From Fen-1301 sp963786395 (GTDB taxonomy: Bacteria; Bacteroidota; Ignavibacteria; Ignavibacteriales; Ignavibacteriaceae): 64,000 nucleotides of DNA. The notes beneath the pieces are model-generated. The model did not search any database. It was not told the DNA's origin and saw only the letters and a program-made list of their open reading frames with translations. The DNA is taken from positions 434,001 through 498,000 of the forward strand of contig CAWAZD010000007.1 in assembly GCA_963786395.1 (NCBI GenBank). The letters are read 5' to 3'. Position numbers and translations under genes: made by a program. Shown here in pieces: positions 54,541-62,973 of this stretch (position 1 is its first letter; the number at the start of each line of letters is the position of its first letter).

Positions 54541-54981
54541 ATGAATACGAAATTACACAGTAGAAGATCTTTCATCGGTACCATTTTAGCAATTGGCTTT
54601 TCAGGGTTCGCTGGTTCAATACTTTATCCAATCGCAAGATATCTAATACCACCAAAACAAAGGGAGGTTGAGGTTAGCAATGTTTCAGGCGGTAAACTCA
54701 AGGATATGGAAAATGATTCTTATAAAATTGTCCGATTCGGGAACAAACCAGTAATCTTAATACGAACAGACAAGGGGGAGTTAAAGGCACTATCCGCACA
54801 ATGCACTCATCTTGACTGCACAGTTCAATACAAAAAGAGTGAAGGAGTTATTTGGTGTGCCTGCCACAATGGTAAATATGATCTTAACGGAAGAAACATT
54901 TCAGGTCCACCTCCAAGACCATTAGATCCATACTTAGTTCAGCTCAAAGGTGACGAAATATTCATATCCAGGAAAGTATAA
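54541..54981 (+). CDS. Rieske iron-sulfur protein
   Basis: This 146-residue protein has a twin-Arg-like N-terminus (RRSFIGTILAIGFSGFAG) and membrane anchor, then a Rieske fold. The cluster-binding boxes are CTHLDC and CACHNGKYD, with two Cys and two His ligands plus the disulfide Cys pair. It oxidises quinol together with the cytochrome b encoded one base downstream (stop TAA at 54979-54981, next ATG at 54983). The first gene of the operon, it follows a 211-bp intergenic region with possible sigma54 elements. Confidence 0.95.
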   Translation: MNTKLHSRRSFIGTILAIGFSGFAGSILYPIARYLIPPKQREVEVSNVSGGKLKDMENDSYKIVRFGNKPVILIRTDKGELKALSAQCTHLDCTVQYKKSEGVIWCACHNGKYDLNGRNISGPPPRPLDPYLVQLKGDEIFISRKV

Positions 54982-54982
54982 C

Positions 54983-56062
54983 ATGAAGAACCATTTTAAT
55001 AAAACATATAAGTGGCTGGATGAAAGGCTAGACTTAACAAGTCTTTCACATTTTATTGAAAAGAAAACTGTACCGGTTCACCGTTCTTCAATTTGGTATT
55101 ATTTCGGGGGTGTTTCACTATTCTTTTTTATAATCCAGGTTTGTACAGGAATACTTCTTTTGTTTTATTATAAGGGAAGTGCCGATCTTGCATTTGAAAG
55201 TATCCAATTCATAATGTCTAAAGTTGAGTTCGGATGGTTAATCCGTTCAATCCACGCCTGGGCTGCTAATTTGTTTATCCTATCAGTATTTATTCACATG
55301 TTCAGTGTATATTTTGAAAAATCGTACCGTCGTCCGAGAGAACTAACATGGATAAGCGGAGTGTTTCTTTTCTTTTTAACATTATTTTTCGGGTTCAGTG
55401 GATATCTTCTACCGTGGAACAAGCTGGCATTTTTTGCTACAAAAGTTGGAACGGACATTGCGGGAAATGTTCCGATAATAGGCGAAGCATTAAAAGGATT
55501 CCTTCGTGGAGGCGATGATGTAACAGGAGCAACATTATCCCGGTTCTTTGGATTTCATGTGGCTTTGTTCCCGGGGATATTTACAATCATTCTGGTAATT
55601 CATTTAATAATGGTACAGCGGCAGGGGATGAGTGAACCGATGGAATCAGAAAAGGAAACAACTGTTAAGAATAAATCTATGCCTTTCTTTCCAAATTTCA
55701 TGCTAAGGGATTTATTATTATGGCTGGTAGTGTTGAATGTACTTGCAATCCTGGCAGTTTTTTTCCCGGCTGAACTAGGAGAGAAAGCCGATCCATTTTC
55801 AGCCGCTCCGGCTGGTATTAAACCGGAATGGTATTTTCTATTTATGTTCCAAACTTTAAAATATATACCTGCACGGATTTTTATAGTTGATGGGGAGATA
55901 CTTGGAATTCTACTATTCGGGCTCGCCGGAGTACTTTGGATTATTGTTCCTTTCTGGGATACTAAAAGTTCTAAGGGATTAAGAAACAGGAAAATGAATT
56001 ATCTTGGATTAGGGGCGGTAGCATTTATAATAATATTAACTATTCTGGGATGGGTATCATGA
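54983..56062 (+). CDS. Cytochrome b of a bc-type quinol-oxidising complex
   Basis: This 359-residue cytochrome b merges the cytochrome b6-like half and a subunit-IV-like half. Heme ligands are in SIHAWAANLFILSVFIHMF and GFHVALFPGIFTIILVIHLIMV. The Qo-site motif PEWYF (KPEWYFLFMFQTLKYIP) is present, as is GFSGYLLPWN. ATG 54983 is the start, with AGGAAAG upstream. A frame start at 54950 would overlap the Rieske gene. The stop overlaps the multiheme gene by four bases. The operon resembles Cbc-type complexes of metal reducers, where a multiheme protein replaces cytochrome c1. Confidence 0.95.
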   Translation: MKNHFNKTYKWLDERLDLTSLSHFIEKKTVPVHRSSIWYYFGGVSLFFFIIQVCTGILLLFYYKGSADLAFESIQFIMSKVEFGWLIRSIHAWAANLFILSVFIHMFSVYFEKSYRRPRELTWISGVFLFFLTLFFGFSGYLLPWNKLAFFATKVGTDIAGNVPIIGEALKGFLRGGDDVTGATLSRFFGFHVALFPGIFTIILVIHLIMVQRQGMSEPMESEKETTVKNKSMPFFPNFMLRDLLLWLVVLNVLAILAVFFPAELGEKADPFSAAPAGIKPEWYFLFMFQTLKYIPARIFIVDGEILGILLFGLAGVLWIIVPFWDTKSSKGLRNRKMNYLGLGAVAFIIILTILGWVS

Positions 56063-57513
56063 AAAGATATTTGTTAATGATATTCGCCATTATTATTATT
56101 TATAAAATAAATATAAATGCTGCATTGGCGACAGAAGATAAATGCTATTCCTGCCACAGTTCGATTGAAGATAAAGAATCTAAATTATACAAGGATGATA
56201 TTCATTTCCAGAAAGGAATTTCTTGCAGCGGTTGTCATGGGGGAGATAATACTTCTGAGGATAATGATGCGGCAATGGACAAAAAGAAAGGATTTATCGG
56301 AATACCAACAGGAAACAAAATATCTGATGTCTGCGCCAGGTGTCATGCAAATGAAAAGATAATGCGTGGATACAGTTCAAAGCTTCCGGTTAATCAATTT
56401 GATAATCTTGTTAATAGTGTTCATGGAAAACTTGCAATACAAGGGGGTGTACGAATAGTTCAATGTATAACCTGTCATAATGCACATGGAATCAAATCTG
56501 TCAAGAATCCCCTTTCTCCTGTTTACGCATTAAATATCCCAAGGACCTGTTCCAAGTGCCACAGCGATGCCGGATACATGAAATCTTATAATCCTTCTCT
56601 AGTTGTAGACCAATATACAATGTATCAATCGAGTGTACATGGTAAATTAAATTCAAAAGGTGATCCTAAACCGGCTCAATGCGCAAGCTGTCATGGAAGT
56701 CATGATATTAAACCAGTAAAGGATATCAAATCAAAAGTTTATCCTGTAAATATTCCCGGTACCTGTTCGCATTGCCATTCGGATAAAGGATATATGGCAC
56801 AATACAAAATACCTACAGATCAATATGAAAAATATGCACGAAGTGTTCATGGTAAAGCGCTCTTAGAAAAGAATGACCCGGGAGCCCCCGCATGCAACAA
56901 CTGTCATGGAAACCATGGGGCAACACCACCGGGAGTAGAATCAATTTCAAAGGTATGCGGAACCTGTCATGCACTTAATGCCGAATTGTTCTCATCCAGT
57001 CCTCATAAAAAAGCTTTTGATGAGAAGAATTATCCTGAATGCGAAACATGTCATGGTAATCATGAAATAGTTACAGCTACAAATACGTTATTAGGAGTTG
57101 ATAAAGATGGTGTTTGCAGCAAATGTCATTCAGATCAAAACAGCAGCGGATATAAGTCAGCAAAACTAATGAGGCAATTGATTGATAGTTTAGATAACAC
57201 CAAAACCTCTGCTATGTATCTGATAAACAATGCTGAACAGAAAGGAATGGATGTAACAGAAGCAAAGTTCAAACTGAGAGACATTAACCAGGTAAAATTA
57301 GAGGCTCGCACTCAAGTGCATTCATTCGATCCTTCTAAGTTCAAAGAGGTTGTTCATAAAGGGCTAATAATTAGTTCAGAAGTAACGGCGGATGCGAAGG
57401 GTGCTATTCACGAATATTCGTTTAGAAGAGTAGGGCTTGGTATATCGGTATTTTTGATAAGCATGTTAGCGTTTGGACTGTTCCTTTATATAAGGAAAAT
57501 AGAAAAGAAATAA
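56059..57513 (+). CDS. Eleven-heme membrane-anchored cytochrome c
   Basis: This 484-residue protein has a signal peptide (about 1-23) and 11 CxxCH motifs in order: CYSCH, CSGCH, CARCH, CITCH, CSKCH, CASCH, CSHCH, CNNCH, CGTCH, CETCH, CSKCH. Repeated SVHGK segments and CHGxH/CHNxH pairs supply likely distal His ligands. The C-terminus (about 455-478) is a membrane helix followed by basic residues, so the heme domain faces the periplasm. ATG 56059 overlaps the cytochrome b stop. It probably takes electrons from the Rieske/cytochrome b pair and passes them to a periplasmic or extracellular acceptor. Confidence 0.95.
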   Translation: MKRYLLMIFAIIIIYKININAALATEDKCYSCHSSIEDKESKLYKDDIHFQKGISCSGCHGGDNTSEDNDAAMDKKKGFIGIPTGNKISDVCARCHANEKIMRGYSSKLPVNQFDNLVNSVHGKLAIQGGVRIVQCITCHNAHGIKSVKNPLSPVYALNIPRTCSKCHSDAGYMKSYNPSLVVDQYTMYQSSVHGKLNSKGDPKPAQCASCHGSHDIKPVKDIKSKVYPVNIPGTCSHCHSDKGYMAQYKIPTDQYEKYARSVHGKALLEKNDPGAPACNNCHGNHGATPPGVESISKVCGTCHALNAELFSSSPHKKAFDEKNYPECETCHGNHEIVTATNTLLGVDKDGVCSKCHSDQNSSGYKSAKLMRQLIDSLDNTKTSAMYLINNAEQKGMDVTEAKFKLRDINQVKLEARTQVHSFDPSKFKEVVHKGLIISSEVTADAKGAIHEYSFRRVGLGISVFLISMLAFGLFLYIRKIEKK

Positions 57514-57530
57514 TATTGCAATATAGTATT

Positions 57531-59189
57531 ATGGAAAAGAAATTATCTGAAGACGATTTAAAGTTAATCTGGGAACGCCTTAAGGAACAGGATCAACGGA
57601 TCTCTGATTTGGAAAATCGTGTCTCATCTCAGAGCCATGAAGAATATGATCTGAGGGAGGAAACCTCAGCAAAACAAAATAAAACAACTATTGAATCAAT
57701 TGAAAAAGATGAGTTGTTAGAATACAGAATAGGACAATTCTGGTTTGCAAAAGTAGGTATTCTTGCATTTATTGTAGGAATCATTTTTGTATTAACCCTA
57801 CCCCACAAGGATCTTCCTAAATTCCTGCTTTTTGCTGCCGGAATTGTCCTCTCTTTTCTTTTTCTGTTCATCCCCCGGGTTCTAAAATCTCTTTTGCCAC
57901 AATTATCCGGTTATGTTATAGGCGGAGGGTTTGTACTTCTTTATTATACTGTTCTCCGGTTACATTTTCTTGAAGAAAATCCACTTGTTGAGAGTAAAGC
58001 TTTAGCAATTTTATTCCTGAATTTAGTTTTAATAACAAGTTTAATAGTTTCTGTAAAAAGGGAATCTTCTTATCTGGCGGGTCTGAGCATTATATTCGGA
58101 TTTATTACCGCGCTTCTTTACGGAGATCCGTATTATATATTCATTAGTCTGATTGTTATTGCTTCAATAAGCGTTTATCTTAAAATCAGGTACAATTGGG
58201 ATACATTTCTATCGATGAGTATTTTCACAGCATACTTTACACATTTATTATGGTTCATAAACAACCCTCTTCACGGCAACGAAATAACTATTGTAAATGA
58301 ACCCGGCATAAATATACTTTTCCCCTTTTTATATTATATAACGTTTTCCATGGCATACATGATTAAAAGGGATGAGCAGGGAGAACCCACAATTAAACTG
58401 ATTAATATTACCGGCAACTCATTATGTTTTTTTGGTTTATTAATTATTGCGGGACTCTCGGGAAAAGGATCTATATCTATGGGGGGAACGCTTACAATAG
58501 CGTCAGTTTTATTTCTTAGCCATTCTGCATTTTTCTGGTTAAAAGAAAAGAGCAAATATATAACCTTTATACTTGCGATGACCGGATACTTCTCATTGAG
58601 CATAGCAATTATATTTGAATTCAGAATTCCCGACGGAATTATCTGGCTCTGCTGGCAAAGCATAATTGTTATATCTACTGCAGTATGGTATAAATCCAGA
58701 TTTATAATTACAGCGAATTTTTTTATATACATTATTATTCTTGCTGCTTATCTGTTCCTTGCAAATGGGTTTAGCATAATTAGTTTAAGTTTCGGGGCGG
58801 CGGCTCTTCTTACAGCCCGTATATTAAATTGGAAAAAGGATTCGCTTGAATTAAAGACAGAACACATGAGGAATTTTTATCTTATAATTGCTCTCCTATA
58901 TATTCCATTTATATTACACAACATAATGCCAGAGGGATATGCAGCACTTTCCTGGCTGGGAGTGGCTATCATGTATTATTTATTTAGTTTGATTCTTAAA
59001 AACAAAAAATACCGCTGGATGTCATTCCTTACTCTTATAATGAGTATTTTCTATATTTCGATACTTGGTTTAACTTCCTCTGAACTTATTTATAAGATCA
59101 TATCATTCCTTGTTCTTGGAAGTGTATTAATTGCTATCTCTGTTTTTTACAGTAAAAAGAAAAACAGTTCAACTCTAAAGAAAGTATGA
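57531..59189 (+). CDS. DUF2339 family polytopic membrane protein
   Basis: This 552-residue protein has an N-terminal coiled coil (WERLKEQDQRISDLENRV), the family-type LEYRIGQFWFAKVGILAFIVG helix, and about 14-16 further helices to the end. The family has no known function. It lies 17 bp after the multiheme cytochrome in the same direction, so it is likely cotranscribed. Whether it belongs to the complex is unknown. ATG 57531 is preferred over TTG 57516, which adds five residues without support. Confidence 0.8.
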   Translation: MEKKLSEDDLKLIWERLKEQDQRISDLENRVSSQSHEEYDLREETSAKQNKTTIESIEKDELLEYRIGQFWFAKVGILAFIVGIIFVLTLPHKDLPKFLLFAAGIVLSFLFLFIPRVLKSLLPQLSGYVIGGGFVLLYYTVLRLHFLEENPLVESKALAILFLNLVLITSLIVSVKRESSYLAGLSIIFGFITALLYGDPYYIFISLIVIASISVYLKIRYNWDTFLSMSIFTAYFTHLLWFINNPLHGNEITIVNEPGINILFPFLYYITFSMAYMIKRDEQGEPTIKLINITGNSLCFFGLLIIAGLSGKGSISMGGTLTIASVLFLSHSAFFWLKEKSKYITFILAMTGYFSLSIAIIFEFRIPDGIIWLCWQSIIVISTAVWYKSRFIITANFFIYIIILAAYLFLANGFSIISLSFGAAALLTARILNWKKDSLELKTEHMRNFYLIIALLYIPFILHNIMPEGYAALSWLGVAIMYYLFSLILKNKKYRWMSFLTLIMSIFYISILGLTSSELIYKIISFLVLGSVLIAISVFYSKKKNSSTLKKV

Positions 59190-59208
59190 ATAAAATAAAG
59201 GTGACTAA

Positions 59209-59421
59209 ATGTCTGATCTATTAAAAACTGCAGGTTTCCTGTATGTTATATTTTCTGGATTTCTTGCGATAGTATTTTTTTCAAAATCTGATGAAAATTT
59301 CCTTTTGCTGGTATCAGTACCACTTGTAATTATCGGACACAGTTTAATAATTCTGCTTGTCTGCTTTGCCTTAGGTAAGGTGTTAGAGGATATAAATGAT
59401 AGAAAAATAAATAATTTTTAA
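59209..59421 (+). CDS. Small membrane protein of unknown function
   Basis: This 70-residue protein has two predicted helices (about 7-25 and 31-55) and a charged tail (LEDINDRKINNF). An AAGGTG site precedes the ATG, 19 bp after the DUF2339 gene, so it is likely the last gene of the redox operon. It has no recognisable family. The length and good ribosome site support a real gene. Confidence 0.65.
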   Translation: MSDLLKTAGFLYVIFSGFLAIVFFSKSDENFLLLVSVPLVIIGHSLIILLVCFALGKVLEDINDRKINNF

Positions 59422-59528
59422 TTATGTAAGTGATTACTAATAATTAGGGATAGTTTGTTTATTGAAAACTGTTTATTTTATACAATAGAATAAAATTAAT
59501 TTCAATATTAACAAAAATAAAATTATAC

Positions 59529-60167
59529 ATGAAAATAGTATTTATCCTCATTTTTATAGTTTCACTTATTTCGGAAATACCCGCCCAATTTAAATATGGA
59601 ATAGAAGTTGGTTTGAATATTTCCAACCTAAAAGGAAATGATCCAACTATAAATAAAGGCACATCTGGAATTGTTACAGGATTAAACGGACAGTATGAAT
59701 TATTAGATTATTTTTCAATAGGGTCAGGCCTGTATTTATCTCAGAAAGGTGTAGTGCGAACACTGTTTTCAAGTGTTCAGGGAATTGAAACCTATGATTA
59801 TATTGAAGTACCTTTTAATCTTTTTTTTACTTTACCGATAAAACAATCAGGAAAGACAGCTGTTTTTGCAGGAGCATATATTGCTCGTTTACTATATGCA
59901 AGTGTTACCCCAGACAATCAAGGTCTGACAGCAGATTTAAATTTAGATGATATTATGCGGCATAGTGATTATGGGCTGAACTTTGGAATCCGTCAGGGTT
60001 TTAATCTTAGTTCCGGGATGGTTAACCTGGGAATAAAGTACAGTTTAGGTTTGGTTTCACTTGATGTACCATATACAGTTATAAAATATGGTGAAACCTA
60101 TTCAAGTGATGGAAGCAGGAAACTCACCAATTCTGTTGTATCATTTACAGTTGGTTATACTTTTTAA
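59529..60167 (+). CDS. Outer membrane beta-barrel protein (PorT/OMP_b-brl_2-like)
   Basis: This 212-residue protein has a signal peptide ending EIPAQ. FKYGIEVGLNISNLKG, SIGSGLYLSQKGV, YIEVPFNLFFTLPI, FGIRQGFNLSSG and the final strand NSVVSFTVGYTF are typical of the small barrels common in Bacteroidota. The terminal Phe is the expected assembly signal. Function is unknown. It is convergent with the next gene, 39 bp away. Confidence 0.88.
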   Translation: MKIVFILIFIVSLISEIPAQFKYGIEVGLNISNLKGNDPTINKGTSGIVTGLNGQYELLDYFSIGSGLYLSQKGVVRTLFSSVQGIETYDYIEVPFNLFFTLPIKQSGKTAVFAGAYIARLLYASVTPDNQGLTADLNLDDIMRHSDYGLNFGIRQGFNLSSGMVNLGIKYSLGLVSLDVPYTVIKYGETYSSDGSRKLTNSVVSFTVGYTF

Positions 60168-60206
60168 TATGGCTAATGATTAAGTCATTCCACTGATATA
60201 AAGATA

Positions 60207-60908
60207 TTATCTTCTTCTACCAAATAATCTTAATAAGGCTAGGAACAAATTAATAAAATCCAGATATAGAGTTAATGCACCCAGAATAGAGGCCTGTGTG
60301 GATATTCCTCCCTGATCAAGAGTTGCAACTGCCATGCCTTTTAATTTTTGAGTATCATAAGCAGTTAGTCCTGTAAATACTATAACTGTAATAAAAGAAA
60401 TAACCCAGCTTATATCTGCACTTCCTATAAACATATTAACGACAGAAGCTATAATAACTCCTATTAGTCCCATCATCATAAACTGTCCGACTCCGGTAAG
60501 ATCTCTTTTAGTAATATATCCGTAAGCACTCATTGCGGCGAACATACCCGCAGTTGTAAAGAAAATTGAAGTAACAGATTCTGCTGTATAAAGTACTAGA
60601 ATAACAGACAATGTAGCCCCGGTTAAAGCTGAATATAGCAGAAAAAGAGAAACGGCGGCAAAAGAAGACAACTTGCTAATTCTGCTTGCTAAATACCATA
60701 CGAGTCCGAGTTCACCGAACAGCATAATATAAAATACCATTCGGTTACGGAACACTTCAATATATAGACCTGAGGTCATTAGGAAAAAAGAGGCAAAGGC
60801 TGTAACGAGTAAACCAAATGTCATCCATCCATATACCTTTGTAAGAAAGGATTGCTGGATATCAACTACAACTCGCTCTAACCTTTCATCCTGACTATAA
60901 CTTTCCAT
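60207..60908 (-). CDS. Bax inhibitor-1 (BI-1/YccA) family membrane protein
   Basis: This 233-residue protein has seven helices and the BI-1 signatures FLTKVYGWMTFGLLVTAFAS, AASAYG-like MFAAMSAYGYITKRDLTGVGQ, VFTGLTAYDTQKLK (the conserved Asp) and the C-terminal ALTLYLDFINLFLALLRLFGRRR. Bacterial homologues such as BsYetJ act as calcium leak channels, and YccA modulates FtsH. The role here is not known. AAGGAAAG precedes the ATG. It is 66 bp downstream of the DMT-like transporter, in the same direction. Confidence 0.95.
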   Translation of the reverse strand: MESYSQDERLERVVVDIQQSFLTKVYGWMTFGLLVTAFASFFLMTSGLYIEVFRNRMVFYIMLFGELGLVWYLASRISKLSSFAAVSLFLLYSALTGATLSVILVLYTAESVTSIFFTTAGMFAAMSAYGYITKRDLTGVGQFMMMGLIGVIIASVVNMFIGSADISWVISFITVIVFTGLTAYDTQKLKGMAVATLDQGGISTQASILGALTLYLDFINLFLALLRLFGRRR

Positions 60909-60974
60909 TTTCTTTCCTTCTTTAATTAAATAATAATAACTGATATTTCACTTTATTCAATGAAATTAGTTCCA

Positions 60975-62189
60975 TTATTTAGAGATGGTTTTATCTTTAT
61001 AAGTTGAATCTATTGCAACAACTTTGTTCCTGCTGTAATCTGACACACCTACCATTAAACCCGCCGTAGTTACTACGGCACCTACAATTTGGATCATTGT
61101 TACTTTTTGTCCAAACAACATCATTATAAATGGTAGGAGAGCAATATAAACATTTGTATAGGGAACCCAGAAATGAGCCGCAAATTTGGATAGTTTGAAG
61201 AACCCAAAACTATATATATAGCCAGTAAAGCCTGCTGCTACTACAAAAAGTATGGGCCACCAGTTTGCAGGAATAATACTACCTTCGAATAGGGAAAAGA
61301 ACCTATCATAGTCAGTTGAAGCAAATATAGATTTAATATTTTTTTCTTCTTCGGGTGAAATATTCTTTTTTAGAGTATATCCATCGGCTGATTTTTCATA
61401 ATATCCAAGGATATAATCTTTTTTTGCATGATCCAATTTTGATAATACTCTGACTTCAAATTTATCTGCGGGTACCTGATCGGGAATGTGTATTCTCATT
61501 ACATTTGCAATAAAAGGGATAATAAGAAGCGCTGAACAAATAAAAACCATTTTCCAGATTTCACGCCAGACTACAAGAGCATTTGGTCCAACATTAGGTT
61601 TACATGTTTGAACTGTTTTATTATTAAGCACTTGCTGAGAAAGCAGGCAACCGTTGATTATTATAATCCAAACAATTCCGGAAAGGTCCAGTATAGCCTT
61701 AGGATCAGAATATCCTCCTAACATACGCGGTATATGAGGGACCGATAAACCTAACACGACAAGTGAAATACCTATCCAGTGTTCCTTTCTAATTGGAGCT
61801 TTGAATAAAATCTTTCCAAAAAATGGAAGGAATGCAAGATAAATGTTGACATATGGAGCGTAAATATGGGGTGAGTAATAGCGTGGCAAATAAAAGAAAC
61901 CAATATTTTCAATTACACCTGTAAATCCACAAATGATTATTGTTGTAAGAGAAATAATACCTGGCCATAAATATTTTATTTTTTTCCCTCTGAGAACTTC
62001 AACTACTACGGCAATAAAAGCCCAGGCGAATTTTGAAACTTCTCTCCACCAGGTCATTACACCAGGAGAAACTCCGACGGGTTTATTCCCAACAAATCTC
62101 TCCTGATTCCCCATCCAGTTAAGAATATATTGTCCACCCAAAGCCCCGTTTATAATTAGTAACCAGGTTATAAGAATGATCCATTCCAT
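60975..62189 (-). CDS. Internally duplicated DMT-like membrane protein with an inserted soluble segment
   Basis: This 404-residue protein has about 10 helices. The two halves repeat each other: TWWREVSKFAW (46-56) matches VVWREIWKMVF (207-217), and YAPYVNIYLAFLPFF (110-124) matches WVPYTNVYIALLPFI (341-355), as in EamA/DMT transporters. Residues about 233-305 form a charged soluble insert in the second half only. I do not recognise a named family. A metabolite transporter is the best guess. It has its own promoter at 62248-62277. Proximity to an Lrp regulator and an aromatic amino acid lyase suggests amino acid or product transport, which is an inference. Confidence 0.75.
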   Translation of the reverse strand: MEWIILITWLLIINGALGGQYILNWMGNQERFVGNKPVGVSPGVMTWWREVSKFAWAFIAVVVEVLRGKKIKYLWPGIISLTTIIICGFTGVIENIGFFYLPRYYSPHIYAPYVNIYLAFLPFFGKILFKAPIRKEHWIGISLVVLGLSVPHIPRMLGGYSDPKAILDLSGIVWIIIINGCLLSQQVLNNKTVQTCKPNVGPNALVVWREIWKMVFICSALLIIPFIANVMRIHIPDQVPADKFEVRVLSKLDHAKKDYILGYYEKSADGYTLKKNISPEEEKNIKSIFASTDYDRFFSLFEGSIIPANWWPILFVVAAGFTGYIYSFGFFKLSKFAAHFWVPYTNVYIALLPFIMMLFGQKVTMIQIVGAVVTTAGLMVGVSDYSRNKVVAIDSTYKDKTISK

Positions 62190-62247
62190 AAAAAAATACT
62201 CTTTTATCTATAAAGTAGAAAAATATATGCACATTCAATCACAGGAG

Positions 62248-62277
62248 CAAAAATATATTAAAATGTTCATAATACAA
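62248..62277 (-). promoter_or_regulatory. Bacteroidota-type promoter of the DMT-like gene
   Basis: On the minus strand, TTG (62277-62275) is followed after 19 bases by TATTTTTG (62255-62248), matching TTG-N19-TAnnTTTG. The predicted start is about 50 bp before the ATG at 62189. Confidence 0.65.
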
Positions 62278-62421
62278 ACGAATAAATAATAAACCTCTCT
62301 TCCTCAATTAAATATTTTATCAATTTATTCATTGATATCGCAATTATAAACAGATAATTGGAAGTTGTAGGATCTTACAAAACAAAAGAATATCAAAAAA
62401 TCGGGACATTACTCACAAATG

Positions 62422-62449
62422 ATAAATCCCTGCCTTTGCAGGGATTTAT
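62422..62449 (-). terminator. Hairpin terminator after the Lrp-type gene
   Basis: ATAAATCCCTGC (62422-62433) pairs with GCAGGGATTTAT (62438-62449) in a perfect 12-bp stem with a four-base loop. It starts nine bases beyond the stop codon. The T-tract on the minus strand is weak (CATTTGTG). Confidence 0.7.
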
Positions 62450-62457
62450 GGTCAGGT

Positions 62458-62973
62458 TTACAATCGGATTTTCGTATCATATTTGACAGTTGAAAGAACA
62501 AAGTTGGTTTTTACTTTATTCACACCTTCTATTAAAGTTAGTTTTTTAAGAATAAAAATTTCATATTCCTGAATATCCTTAACCGCAACTTTTAGAACAA
62601 AGTCCTCATCACCGGCAGTATGGTAGCATTCCAGAACTTCTTCAATCTTTTTAATCTTTTGAGTGAATGTATCGAACGCATTCATTTTATGAGCACTAAG
62701 AGAAACAGAAACCAGGGCAATAATTCCTCTTCCGGCTTTTTCCGGATCAACGAGAGCAACATATTTCTTAATGACCCCGGAAGCTTCAAGCCGCTTTACT
62801 CTATCCAACATACCCGATGCAGAAGTACCAATTTCAGAAGCGAGTTGAGCATTAGTTATATTAGAATTTGCCTGAAGTATATCCAATATTTTAAGGTCAA
62901 TCGAATCAAATTTCAAATCAGATCCTTTCGATTTAGTACTGAAATCATTTAAATTTCTGCTTTTCTTTTCCAT
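62458..62973 (-). CDS. Lrp/AsnC-family transcriptional regulator
   Basis: This 171-residue protein has an N-terminal helix-turn-helix (LDSIDLKILDILQANSN-like start, ASEIGTSASGMLDRVKRLEASGVIKKY) and a C-terminal RAM ligand-binding domain (GIIALVSVSLSAHK, VLECYHTAGDEDFVLKV, IEGVNKVKTNFVLSTVKYD). A 20-residue basic N-terminal extension precedes the domain. Its ATG overlaps the lyase stop by one base (TAATG), so it is coupled to, and probably regulates, the aromatic amino acid lyase in response to an amino acid. Confidence 0.95.
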   Translation of the reverse strand: MEKKSRNLNDFSTKSKGSDLKFDSIDLKILDILQANSNITNAQLASEIGTSASGMLDRVKRLEASGVIKKYVALVDPEKAGRGIIALVSVSLSAHKMNAFDTFTQKIKKIEEVLECYHTAGDEDFVLKVAVKDIQEYEIFILKKLTLIEGVNKVKTNFVLSTVKYDTKIRL

